Below, piece by piece: positions 17,532 through 30,400 of a DNA stretch of 35,113 nt. Position 1 is the first letter of the stretch. Every line of letters begins with the position of its first letter. The stretch is from assembly GCF_000090795.2 (NCBI RefSeq), contig NW_003546329.1, positions 242,755-277,867 of the forward strand. The letters are read 5' to 3'. This stretch comes from Amphimedon queenslandica (Eukaryota; Porifera; Demospongiae; Haplosclerida; Niphatidae). The translations under genes and the position numbers were made by a program. The notes below the pieces were generated by a model. It was not told the DNA's origin. It made no database searches and saw only the letters and a program-made list of their open reading frames with translations.

Positions 17532-20500
17532 TCACATTTTCGATCTGCTGATAATATCAGAACAAGTCTCACTAAAAGTCTGATAGCTTCCACCAGACAG
17601 CCACTCAAAATGAACAGTGCAGTCATGAACCGACTTCTTTCTTATGCTGATACTCATGTCGATAGAGTGATGACGACAGCGCATCTCTGTTCGAGATAAG
17701 GGCTCTGCTTTCTTCATCCTCATGTCCTGTGTCACTTGTATTAACTCACTCATTATAGCACTAGTGGGGAGCTCTGTTTTGAAGCTGTAGTCCCCACTCG
17801 GTGGAACGATGCCATTTTTTCTGCTTCTCATTGAGGCTGTTCGTCTCTGTCTCATGGCAGGGTTTCCACTGTTGACAGGTGTTGTTGCAGCTGGACTCCC
17901 ATTGTCACTATCTTCCATAAAAAACTTAGCCCTACCAATGGGGCTTATCGTACCGCTCCCAACATCATGGAACTCTATGTTGTCATACGAGTCCAGATCA
18001 ACAGACTGCATGCTCTGATTGAGGCTCGGTAGTTTACTGTACATGCTGGCTCTTGATCCTGATCTGGATGGAGGGTTAGACTGCCATGCACCAGTTGGTG
18101 GCGGTACCATTTCTTTTGATCCAGAATGAGTCGTGGGTCTTTTTGTTCTTGTATCAATTTCATATTGTTCACTGGGTAACGGTGATGGATTGTGATAGTG
18201 TTTGTTGGTATAAGCAGGAGGGAGGGGTTGAGAAGGTTGAGGGTGAGAATAACGAACAGGGCTTCTCGGAAATCTACTTTTAGTGTCTTGTGGGACGGCT
18301 TGGCTCTTTTCTGTTTAAATAACAATAATTACATTAAACATAAGACACAATAAATACATGTACTTGCCTTTATGCATTTTTTCCAACTCGATCTTCATTA
18401 AATCAGCTGGTACAGAGCCCCTTCTCTCTTCAAGGATGTCACTCAATCTCCTACCATCTCTTTGAGACATTGGCACATGATAATCGGAAAAATCTTCCGA
18501 AATGGGTCTCCTGGAATGCCCTGTCCCTGAACCTGCTGATGTCTATTTGATGCTAAAATTAAATCACTTCCTTTAAAATGAGAACTTACAGTTTTTTTGA
18601 CGTCCTTCCTTAATTTGACTGGAGCTGTACAAGTTGAAGATACATCTGAGTCGTCTTCATCATAAAACCCTTGGTCTTTTGAAATCTTTTTTTTAAATGA
18701 TCTCCGGCGTGGACGAACTGGAGCCTTCGAAGGGAACTGCTTCTCGTATCGTGCTAATCTCGATGCAAGTAAATTATAAATAGCATAAAGGGAGGTAGCT
18801 CGGTTTGTAATTAGGTCTTGCTTGATCTCCATCGCAGTCCCAAGTTTAAGCACATCAGTTATGTGATCCACAATGTCATTGTTAATTTGAGACTGGGTCA
18901 TCACATTGGGATAAGGTGCAGGCTGAAATGGAAGTGCATGCCCTTCACTGAGCCATGGGTGAGCTATTAGCTCATCCATTGTTATGCGCTTGTCAGGACT
19001 TGCTGTTAACATTCTCCTCAAAAGGTCTGTGGCATCTATGCATATAGAAAGAAAGGTGGTTACATTAGGCGAAGAAAGACTAGTACTTTTCGATGCCATT
19101 CAACACATGTTCACAAACATGCTTAACAAAACCTTCACTTAGAAGGTACATCGGTGGATAATAGCAAATAAAAGTTTGCTAACATATGGCTAACATAAAT
19201 ATCTACTATTGACTCACTAGCTGATATATGGTCTGGAATTGGATTCATCTTGTTCTGGAGCATCTTGGCGTGTAGGGCTGTGATGTTGAAGGGCTCGACC
19301 GTAAATGGTAGACAACCTGTGAGCATTGCGTACATATTGACACCACTAGATAGATTAGAAAAAATTTAATAGTAATAGTTTAATTTAAATAATTATTATA
19401 ATATTATTTCTTACATGCTCCAGATGTCTACTGCACGGTCGTATTGCTTTTGGCCTAGTAGCTCAGGTGCAGCATAGGCTGGGCTACCACACTGTGTACG
19501 ACAGTGTATCTCTCTACCAGTTTCATCCACAATAAACTCCTCATTACTGAGACCAAAATCTATATGACAATGGAAATGATGAGCTAGTAAAATAGTATAT
19601 TATGTACTTCCATATTTCAGTGTATCTTATAGATAAAGCTATTACATGTACACATACACACATTATTAAAATTATAATCCCACTGACCTATTAGCTTAAG
19701 ATCCATGTTGCCATCTAGTAACAGATTCTCTACTTTTAGATCTCTATGGAAAATGTAGAAAGTAATGAATTTCATACCATAGTTGTTTATCAAGTCAATA
19801 AAACAAGTTAATATGCAAAAGCTAGCAAGCAAAAAGGATATTTTCCTATGCTAACACCTTATGAATAGCTACTAAGAGAGGAAATTCAAATTTAAAATCC
19901 CATATTCACATGTTGTGACCCCATATGTGACAGATGGTGTGAGCAAATGATGATGTCAAATGCAGTAAATACAGACACGAGTAGAACATGCAAATACGAC
20001 CTGTGCATCCATGGCACAAAGGATACCATTAATCATGAGGACTGTGGACTAAAAGTACATTGCTTTCACATAGACTGATAGACACACTCTTTACAGGCCA
20101 CACACTACACATTCTGCTTACAATGCTCTTCTGCTTACCTGTGAATCAGCCCAGCTTTGTGAAGATGATCTACAGCAGAGACAATTTGTCTCACATATCG
20201 TCTTGTTTCATCCTCTGAGAGTTTACCATGCTTGTATATGTGCTTCATTAATTCACCACCTGCATGCATGCATATATGTATACAAAGTATGATTGTGTTT
20301 TTAATGATTAAGATATACCTGAACAGAGTTCAGTAATGAGGTAGTAATTGTTCTCTGTTTCAATCACTTCGTAGAGCTGGACAATGTTTGGATGGCGTAG
20401 CTTTTGCAGAAGACGTGCTTCTCTTTTGAAGTTTTTGGCTACATAAGAATCTTTCATTGCTTTCTTCTTGTCAATGATCTTCAAGGCGATCTATAAACAC

Positions 20501-20901
20501 AGATTGAAGAGCCATGATTGACAAAGGCATAACTGAAGACAGTGTTAATTCATTGTATGCGTATGTTCACAGGTAATTCAAAGCTGTTATCACCGCAATG
20601 AACTCACCTTCTCACCAACCAGCACATGGAAAGCTTCTTTGACTTTAGCAAAGGATCCTTCGCCTAGCGTAGCTCCTACTAGATAGTTATTCACTTTCTT
20701 GGAGTGCACGTAAGCTTTCCAGTCTTCTTTAGGTACATGAGCGACTGCTGGCGGTAAACGAGATAATTCGATCGGGTCCAGTAGCTGTTGGAGGCAAGAG
20801 TCGGTATTGCTTCTACCCCTGAGTCCATGAGTCATACTGGCGTCTAATGTCATTGTGACACCAGGAAACCTGTCTCTAACCTGAAACGAGTCTCTATCCA
20901 T
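17532..20901 (-). CDS. HUNK: HUNK-like AMPK-related kinase with C-terminal KA1-like domain
   Basis: Ser/Thr kinase of the CAMKL branch, 771 aa. Exons in transcript order: 20608-20901, 20319-20490, 20139-20259, 19688-19743, 19415-19559, 19218-19345, 18590-19035, 18368-18542, 17532-18310. The N-terminal extension is followed by the kinase: NNYLVGATLGEGSFAKV, LKIID (K102), HRDLKVEN, DFGLSNEE, QCGSPAYAAPELL, then GVNMYAMLTG and LPFTVEPF, near-diagnostic of HUNK. After the kinase come a Ser/Pro-rich tail and a C-terminal ~90 residues (from about YSFKTELPTSAIMSEL to VHFEWLSGGSYQTFSE) with the pattern of the KA1 membrane/autoinhibitory domain of MARK kinases. Vertebrate HUNK is not usually described with KA1. 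The intron after 18368 uses a GC donor. The frame stays open upstream of 20901, but this is the first ATG; a second in-frame ATG is at 20853. Confidence 0.9.
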
Positions 20902-21085
20902 TGCAAAGTGAGTCTCTCCAGCAAAATAAGCCCAAATATACGCCCACACACTACGAGCCCCACCCAAATAAACAGTAATCGTAATCGAGCTGAGCTGTGA
21001 TTATTGTTGTTATTATTTTTTTATTACATCATTATTGACATTAATATTATTATTATTATTATGCAGGTATAAAAAATAAAATGTG
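20902..21085. other. 184-bp gap between MAP3K4 stop and HUNK start
   Basis: Must hold both the 3' end of MAP3K4 (minus-strand AATAAA at 21021-21026, 60 bp past its stop) and the promoter/leader of HUNK. An AAT run is at about 21043-21061. Confidence 0.55.
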
Positions 21086-23809
21086 TTAACTATTGTCGTC
21101 ACACGAATCCATTACCTACAATGAAATGATGATCATACAATTAACAAAATGCAAATCAATAACACGTGATACCTTTACAAAAGAATGGCTAAGTAATTTG
21201 CTAGCAACGGCACGTTGTTTTGGATCGGTTTCAAAGCATAAATCAAGAAAATCAATCATCTCATCGTTCATTTTCTCAGCAGGATAAGATGGAGATTTCT
21301 TATTGCCTAGCTGAAACATTATGGCCATTGCATTGTCTTCTAGTTCAATCCAAGGACGCTGGAGAGAAAAAGTCTTAGTCTACTCTGTATAGGGGCTACT
21401 CCTTACTTTGCTAGTGAACATTTCAACCACTACACATCCCACTGCCCATATGTCCATTGGTCTACCCATGTCTTGCATTAACACAACCTCTGGTGACATG
21501 TATGCTAATGGAGAGAGGAGAGATATAAAGGAGGACATATGGAGGAGGTTAGTAAGGTCTTAGAATAAGCTCACGTATTGTTCCCCTTTGGTGCTTAATC
21601 TCTTGAGGAGCTGTCTTATTCACATTATGTAGCTGGACACTTAAACCAAAATCACCCAATTTGACAGAGTCGTCGGATAAAAATATATTAGCTCCTAGAT
21701 GCATGGGTTGAAATGAGTGCCACTATATATGGTTAGGATAAGCACCTTTAATGTCACGATGGACTATCCCTCTGTCATGCAGAACATCCACTGCCCTCAG
21801 TAGATCTCTTGTATACAGCCGAATCATTCTTTCTTCGAGACCTTGCTTAGCAGCTCCCCAGAGAGTCCCTTGATTGCAGTATTCCATAAATAAGTACAGA
21901 TCAGTCTGCGTATTATTAACAAAGAAACCATCTATATCATAATATACATAGTAACTCTGACTTACGTCATGTATCTCAACTCCATGAAAGTGAACGATAT
22001 TCTTATGATTAATGGACTGGAATACTCCTACTTCGCTGAGTATGTCACGTACAGTGTTATGAGACTTCTCCTTCAGGGATATCTACATGCATACAGCAGC
22101 AATAATAAAATAATAATAATTATAAATCAAATAATGATAAAATACCATTTTAACTGCTTGCACTTCTCCTCTGTCTAAATTGATACACTCATAAACAACG
22201 CCAAACTGTCCTTCACCTAATATATATAAATAAATAGATAAATAAATAAATAATACTACTTATTACCAAGTTTCCTTCCTCTTCTCCATGTAAAGTGTGA
22301 CTGCTTCAGATCTGTTAGTCTGCTTAGTTCAAAGACTGATGCTCCACTTCTCTCAGTCACACGACCAATGATACGCTTAACCCTCAACTCATCATCTCTC
22401 ACCTAATGAAAACAAAAATATAATTATCTTGCTGATACATAAGTACATGCTCTGATGTTGTGTCAAAAAATTTGAGCCAATATTTTAAAAGTTGCTCCAA
22501 AAATTTCACCAAAATTGATAAGGTAAGAATTCTCAATTTTTTATATTTTTTCCAAATGCATATACATGCTCTTATGTTGCAAAAAAAGTTTGAGCTGATT
22601 CCAATCAAAATTGAATTTTTTATGAATTTTTAAAGTTGGTCCAAAATCAAGCCAAAGTCCCTGTACTACAGTACATGGTTTCGAGTCAAATTTTGCCAAA
22701 ATTGAAAAAGTGAGAATTCTCAATTTTTATATTTTTTCCAAATGCATATACATGTACTTATGTTGGGTAGAAAGTTTGAGCTAATTCCAATCAAAGTTGG
22801 ATTTTTTATGAATTTTAAAAATATGGAGCACATGGTTTTTAGCTCAATTGGCATGCTTTATGGGAAAACCCTGTATGATGACTACTTCATATCACATGAT
22901 AAATTTTCATGTGCTCAGTACTGTATATTATATAATAGTGCAGGTTCTTTCATCCAAAAGAAACACCACTATACATTATACAGCAGTCTATTGTGTACAC
23001 CTTTGTTCATTGGAAGACATAAAAAATAAAGTATTATACCTACTGGGTTATACATGAGCATTCTCTGAGGACAAGTAGTATATTATTTGACACTTTAGAC
23101 AGCTCCTCTCTCTCTCTCCCTCTGCTACCCAAATCTCTCATCTTCTCACTTTGTCTATTCGCTTGCACTCCTCTTCAATCGTTTTGAATTTGATTTGTCT
23201 TTGATTGACAGGAGGCGGGACTTCTTGTGAGGGGGTGTGGCTTAACGGAGAACTATAGACAGCAACAGAGTCCCCTCTGTCCATTTTTGGTATTAGCATA
23301 GTCGTGGGAGGAGCTAGGGAAGAGAATATATGTGCCATAATAAGATGCAATCTGTGATCAAAATGGACTTAACCTTTTACAAGTCCTACACTGCACATAT
23401 GCATCAGAAAAATGTAATAAAATCTGGGAAACTTTTTGATCCATGGTTTTTCAAAAATTAGCATCATTATTAAATGCTACTACTAACTCAAAATTAACCA
23501 TCAAAAGTTGGCTCATGCTTTTTACATAGCATAAGGCCCAATATATCCATAAAAATGCAGCAATATATTAATTTGCACACATGTACATGTACATGTACTA
23601 CGCACGGCCTACATTTCGGTAGTGAGTAAAGGGGTTCAGATGCTGCAAAAGATATGTCACCAGAGAGGACTGGACTGTCAATACCACTGCTATCAGCACC
23701 AGCATCAAACTCATCTCTCTCTTCTATCACTGGAGTACGGGATAAAGAATTACCTGATTTCTTCATACGACCTAATAATAACAACAATAATAACAATAAT
23801 AATAATAAT

Positions 23810-23842
<33 letters not shown>

Positions 23843-26800
23843 AATAATAACAATAATAATAATAATAATAATAATAATGATACAATAATAGTAACAAATT
23901 AATTTTGTTAAAGAAACATAATGTTAAAATTGTACACATATTGTGTATTTGTAAAACATCAAACAAAAAATTAAAACTTTATAGAAGTTACTTTTTTGTC
24001 TGGTCCACCCTCCAATATATTGAGGAGATGTATATGCTTCAGAAAAAGTATTACCTTTAGAATTCGAGTACAATAATAATGAATAAGGGTTGGGCTATTG
24101 GTATACTTACTACTTAATAAAGGGACTTCTCCTATCACGTGATCAAGACACCTCTCCATCTGCTTCTTAACATTCTCATATCGTGAGGGAGAGATTGTCG
24201 AGAGCATACGAGGGGAACAGGACAACAAGATGAACTCAAGGCCCAACACAGCCCACCTATAACAGCACAATACAATAATTATAGTACTGCTGTTACACTA
24301 CATGTATATTCTGCATATTAGGAATTCTAAACTAATGATTAGTAAAATGTACATAAATAAGGACATCAAAATATTCAGTATACCATATGGTGCTTTATTT
24401 TGGCAATTTTGCTGTAAAACTGTATAATCAGCGGTTTTTAATTTGGTGACTCTGCTTGCAAACTGTCAATCACCAAAATAAAACTCTGCCAAATTAAAGC
24501 GCCATATGGTCTATACATGTACATGTGCATTTAGGAAACAACTCAAGAAGAGGCTATACTGTACCTGGGCTGCTTTCCATGGCCTCGAATACACTTGGTG
24601 GTTGCAAACACTATCCACTGCTGAGAGAAGTGCAACATCTCAGCTCCTAACTTCTGATGAATGTACTCGTCACCAAAGAGCCTGGAGAGGTCCTGTATGT
24701 ACTAAAGAGGGAGGTAAGAGGGGCAGGAACTGATTGAAAACTTACTTCAAATCCAAAGTTATAGCAGGCGTGCATTGTTGGTAGGTATTGCTGGAGTAGA
24801 TCCTCTCTCTCACTGATCTCCTCAAGGCTGAGGTTACCACTGACCCTCTCAACAATCTCAATGATAGTGTGACCAAAATGACAGAGGACAAGCTGGAAAA
24901 AATATATACATACAATGAATGATAAAATGAAAAAGCATAATTAGTCATATTAAGTCTGCACTCATTTCCTGGGCTAAGGTGGTGAATGATGATGAACTTT
25001 AGTATAATACATACTGTGCATGTACAAGTACACAATGATTCACGTACCTTTAGCTCGTTTATTCTTTCAGCTACCGAATGATGCGAAGACGTTCTCTTGT
25101 TAGTTATTTCAACGTTTGTTCCCATGCAACGAAGAAAAGACATTTGATTGCGCTCAAGTCGACTTGAATCATTGACAACCAGTTTAATACCTTCAACCTA
25201 GAAATACATGTACATGTACATGTAATAGACATAATTATACGGATAAAGTTAAACAATTGCATATCAACATTGCAGTATATAGCATACCTGCATCTCTGAT
25301 ATAGACACGATGGTTTCTGCTGATAATGTTAAATTGATTTTTTCTCCGGTCCAGATAGGGATTGAATCTCCTGCTGCAGAAAACCTAAAATAATCAAATA
25401 ATAATAATAGAACATGTATCATAATATTCAACAATATATTATATTATTATTGCAATAGTTTAATTACTTTACAAACAGGAGGTAGCTGTCATTATAATGG
25501 ACAGAGTGGCGGTGGCTGTGGCCCCCGGGACCACCCACCTCAACTACTGGATGACCAAAACTAACTCCTAATAATTTCTGTATCTCCCTATCATCAAAAA
25601 TCGTTAATAATAAATTAAGGTAAGTAATAAATCATACTGTTGGTTGTCAGCAATGTTGTGAGGGACAAAGAGCATACAGGCATGATACTGAGGTATGATA
25701 ACCTACCAATTGAAAATAATAATTAAAAATAATAAAGAATATTGTATAGTACATATATATATGCCTGTATTATATGGAGGTATTGTGTATTATGTAATTG
25801 CATGTAATCCTCCATTGTGTCTGTATATGTATGTGTGGCCATTCATTTATTATCTAATAAAAAGCAATCGAATTCAAGACAATGAATATTAATGATTAAT
25901 GGTAGAGGTTAGAGTTTAGCCCAACTGATAATGACCGGACAATGTAGGTACAAGTATATCAACAAAAAACCACACACACACACACACACAATACATGTAT
26001 ATAAACTACACTGTACTATGTACCGTGTACTGTCTTGTCAATATTCAATACATGTATATAAACTATACTGTACTCTACTGTGTACTGTGTATATACATAT
26101 CAATACATATATACATGTACATATAAACTACATGCATACTGTACTCTACTGTGTACTGTGCTGTACCTGATGATGGTCTGATGATGCTAGCGATTGGAGT
26201 AATACCTCCCTAGTACAGGTTATTGAGAACTCAGCAGCAATCTCAAGATCAGTCATTAGTGTCTTTGAGAAACCCAATCCCTTCATGGAAGACTCACGGG
26301 ATTTCTGAATGATTGACTTGAACTCCCTGCAGAGCTCTATAAAGGCATGCCTGCAATGAGGAGAGCATGAGTCAAGTTTAAGAGTGATCAAAAATTAACA
26401 TATTTATTAATAAATTTAATTTTGATTGGAATCAGCTCAAACTTTCTATGTAACATAAGTATTTATATGTATCAAAAAAATAGAGAATCCTCTCCTTTTC
26501 AATTTTGGCAAAATTTGACCTGAGACCCTGTACAGGGACTTGGGCCTGATTTTGGAGCAATTTTAAAATGAAAGGGAAGCCATCTTGAATAGTAAAGGAA
26601 AGGAAATACCAGTATTGCTAACATGGAGAGTTTATACGACCTTCCACATGAACCTGTAATTACATTCTGATACCATTGACACTATAGACTATAGGATAAT
26701 GACAATACTACAAAGATATATACACATACATGTACATGTACATGTGTACATAGGACATATACAGTAGATATCAATACATGCATCATGCTGCATACTACAC

Positions 26801-27438
26801 TACAGGTCATTGCTAAAGGTGTATGTACTTGTACATGGATTGATTCTACAGGTGACTAATGATGAAAAGAGAAACTACATTAAACCTGATGCTTAGAATA
26901 CAACAACAACACTTGTAATCCAACTAACACTACTGCCAATTAACATACTGTTAATGGGAAAATAAGATTTTTACAATGTACGTCTAGACTATGCTAATGT
27001 TGACTTTGTACTACAACACAATCACAACCTCTCAATATAGAGCATTAGTTGGGCAGTATAGGCTACAGTGACTATTGCTACATGTCATGTACATACTTTC
27101 TTTCATCAGGATCATCCAGATTGTTGGAATGCTCATGCAGTTTATCACAGCAGTCATCGATTCGAGACTTGAGGTCTACTTCAAGGTTCTCTATGAGTTG
27201 TGATGCCATTGAACTGAGAAAAGAAAAGAAAGAGAACAGAGTGATTGCAAGAGAGGGAAAGAGTCGAAAAATAGCAAGAAAATTTTACCTACCAAAATCT
27301 TAGTCCAGCTTCAATCTCTCCGGTGGATATGTCATTGCATATGTCTTTGGTTATCTCCCATTGAGACTCCAAGAGGTTCCTGTCGGTAGAACTGACTTGA
27401 ACAAGGCGCTCGACATAAGAGAAATACAACTAAAAACA

Positions 27439-27493
<55 letters not shown>

Positions 27494-30400
27494 GTAATGT
27501 ATGTGACAATAATGCAATGACACTTGGTAATAAGAATGACAAAATAATAATTGCATTTATATGTAATACAATTACATAACAGTTAGTCTAAAAGGTTCAC
27601 TGTAATGCATTACAAATGCAACAAAGATTACATGCACATATTTCCATATTTTCATTGCATTTACCTGTAAGACACTTTGAAGGTGCTTCTCATAACAAGC
27701 CATGTCATTATCAACCAGTTCAGCTCCGCTAGGATCATTGGCTATCAAGAGACGAACCTTTGAGCGATAAAACTTCCTAACCCTCACCGCCTTTTTGAGC
27801 GTAACACAGGACTCTTGCACCAACTAATAAAAAAGAAGTATCTATAATGTAATGTGTAACTGAATAAGCACACAAGACACAGCCTTAAAATGCTGTAGTG
27901 TAGAGTGTATTGTTACCTTTTAAGAGTAATTGCTCATATGTTACATTAAAGATGCACCCATGTACTATAACTATTAATGGGCTTTCCCCATTTATCACAA
28001 TACTTTAATAAATTGAATTAATTGTCAAGTTCAAATAAGGTACAATTATTATTACAACAACAGCAAAGCCTGACCCTCTCCCTTGTTAAAATAAGGAGAG
28101 TCTTACCATCCCAACAGAATAAGGAGTTGGACTCTTGTTTACTTCAGTACGCAGTCTCATAGACTCCTGCATTATATCCAATGGGACTCTGGTTAGACGA
28201 AGATACTGAAAGAGAGAGAGAGAGAAGAGAAAAGTAGCATGTACATGTACATTGATAAAGTAACTGACTTGTTCAGCAAATGGTGGAAGATTCATGTCCT
28301 GAAACTCATCATTCCAGCACTTAGGGGCAACGCTGCTAGCACGCTTCATTTGAGCAGGCCCTGGAGTACTAACACCTCCAAAGTGAATAAGACGAAACGG
28401 GGACAGTCTCTCTAAAAAAGAGCTATTATCTTCATTGTCGCTGTCTTCCGACTTATCTTCTTCGACCTCGAGCTGTTTCATTGCTTCTTTGGCAGTTTTG
28501 AGTATCGGCTTGATGGACTTGATAAGCTTCTCTATCAGCCAATCCAGACTCTTTCTCTTGAGTACCTGATCAACAAAACGGCTGTAGCCTTTGGATGACA
28601 CTCTCTCCTCGTCAATCGAGTAGATATTACGAGATGAGAAGAGACGCTGTAGAGTGCCTCTTGAGCTGGATATGGAGTTTTGTGTTTGGAAGAAAGAGCT
28701 GGCGAAGGAGAGAGCACTGAGTGAAAGGGACTCTTCAGGATCAACTGATATATCACTCGTAAACAAAGGAGGAGTTGGGAGAGGAGGGTTCCCGCCAGAA
28801 CCACCAGATCCTTGACGAGAAGGTGTGCCAGGTTCTACGTTGCAAGGGATTAGGTCATCTTCTGAGCGTCTCACTGGGTTAACAATGACTCCAAACCATT
28901 TAGAAAGGTTTACTAAATGCTTTGCGAGTCCTTCCGTGATCTTTAGCCAGAGGACCAGAGCAGCTCTGCGTCTCTTGAAAGGCAATTGTTGATATTGCTT
29001 ATCCACCACCCTCTTACTGCTGGCATATAATAGCTCGACTCTCTCTAAATCAGAGAGTAGCGAGTCCACATCTTCAATGGCCTGCAACTGCTCTTCACTC
29101 AGGAAGTTATCAAAGCTAAACTCGACCGATAAAGCATCAGAATCATTAGACTCTTGCTGGATGAGTGTCTGAGGCCCGTATTCATCTTCTCCTTCAGTCT
29201 CTCCTCCTCCATCCTCCCACCTCACTGATGGGTTATTAATGGACGTCAATGGAGTCTCATCCCCTTCTTCTTCTTCTCCTTTCTCCTCTACCTCCTCCTC
29301 CTCTTCTTTGTTCTCCTGTAATGGCATCATCTTCCTCCGTCTAAGGCTCCCTCTCTTTAGCTCGTTCAGTTGAGCTGGAAGACTCTTTGCTGACTCACTT
29401 AAGCCACGGAAGTATCCACTAAGTGTAGAGTCGGAAGAGAAAGAGTAATGGATGATCCGATAGAGTATACTGCCACTCTCACACTGGAGCTGGTAGTCTG
29501 CCTCCTCCTGGTCCTCTAGCGTGTGGTTATTGAGGTAAGCTCTCAGTTCCATCCTTAGCTGCTCGTTATCGGGACCAAAGGGATTCTTAGCATTGAGATC
29601 CTCTGAGTGCTGTCTTGGGATATGCCCAGGCTGGGTGCTGGACTGCTGCTGGCGCTTTGCTATCATTTTGAGTCTCTTGGAAAAGTTACGATAAAACTGC
29701 TTCCTATCAGGAGGACAGTGCATGGAGTGAGAGGAGGAGGAGGAGAGAGTAAGAGATAACTGTGCATCGGATTGTGACCTCTCTATGCTGACACCAGGGG
29801 GTGCGTGAGAGAGAGAGGAGAGGGAGTAATACGGAATGATATTATCAGTTGTATAAGAGAATGACGGCCGCATGTGTGAAGGGATTCCAGGAGAAAGCAT
29901 AGGATTAGGAGAACCAACCTTCCCTAGCTTAGAAGGATAAGGACTAGAGGAGAGTTTGGAGCTGTAGGTCTCTGGAGATAAGTGAGGCAGAGGATAAAGT
30001 ACAGGTGAGTCTCCGGTAGGTAAATAATGAGGATCAATAGGAGGAGGATATAGGGACGTATCGACTGATGGTGATTGGTTAGGCGGGGGAAGAGGGTAAG
30101 ATGAAGGAGGGGGAACATTATAAGATAAAGGAGAAGGAGAGGAGGGAGAGTAAGAGGGGGGAGGAGGGTGAGAGGGAGAAGGAGGGGGTAAGGCGGGAGG
30201 AGAAGAGGGAGGGGGTAAGGGAGAGTGAGAGGGGGGAGGGTGGGAGGGAGGGTGTGAGGGGGGAGGGTGGGAGGAAGGGGGAGGGGAGGAGTGTGAGTGA
30301 GCCAGTACAGGGTAAGGTGGGTTAGAGGGAGAGGGACTTGAGAAAGAGGGTCTTGGTGGTTCAGTGTTGGTATAATTAGCAGTAGACGATGGTGAGGTGC

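Noticed and set aside
23494-23966. Long poly-Leu, poly-Asn and poly-Tyr/Cys frames
   Set aside because: They are translations of the AAT/AAC microsatellite; the real MAP3K4 exon ends at 23771.
27332-27579. Poly-Tyr, poly-Leu and poly-Asn frames
   Set aside because: AAT microsatellite plus shadow frames of the MAP3K4 exon 27293-27429.
30101-30325. Plus-strand Glu/Arg/Gly-rich frame
   Set aside because: Antisense shadow of the Pro-rich MAP3K4 tract; no start context or family.
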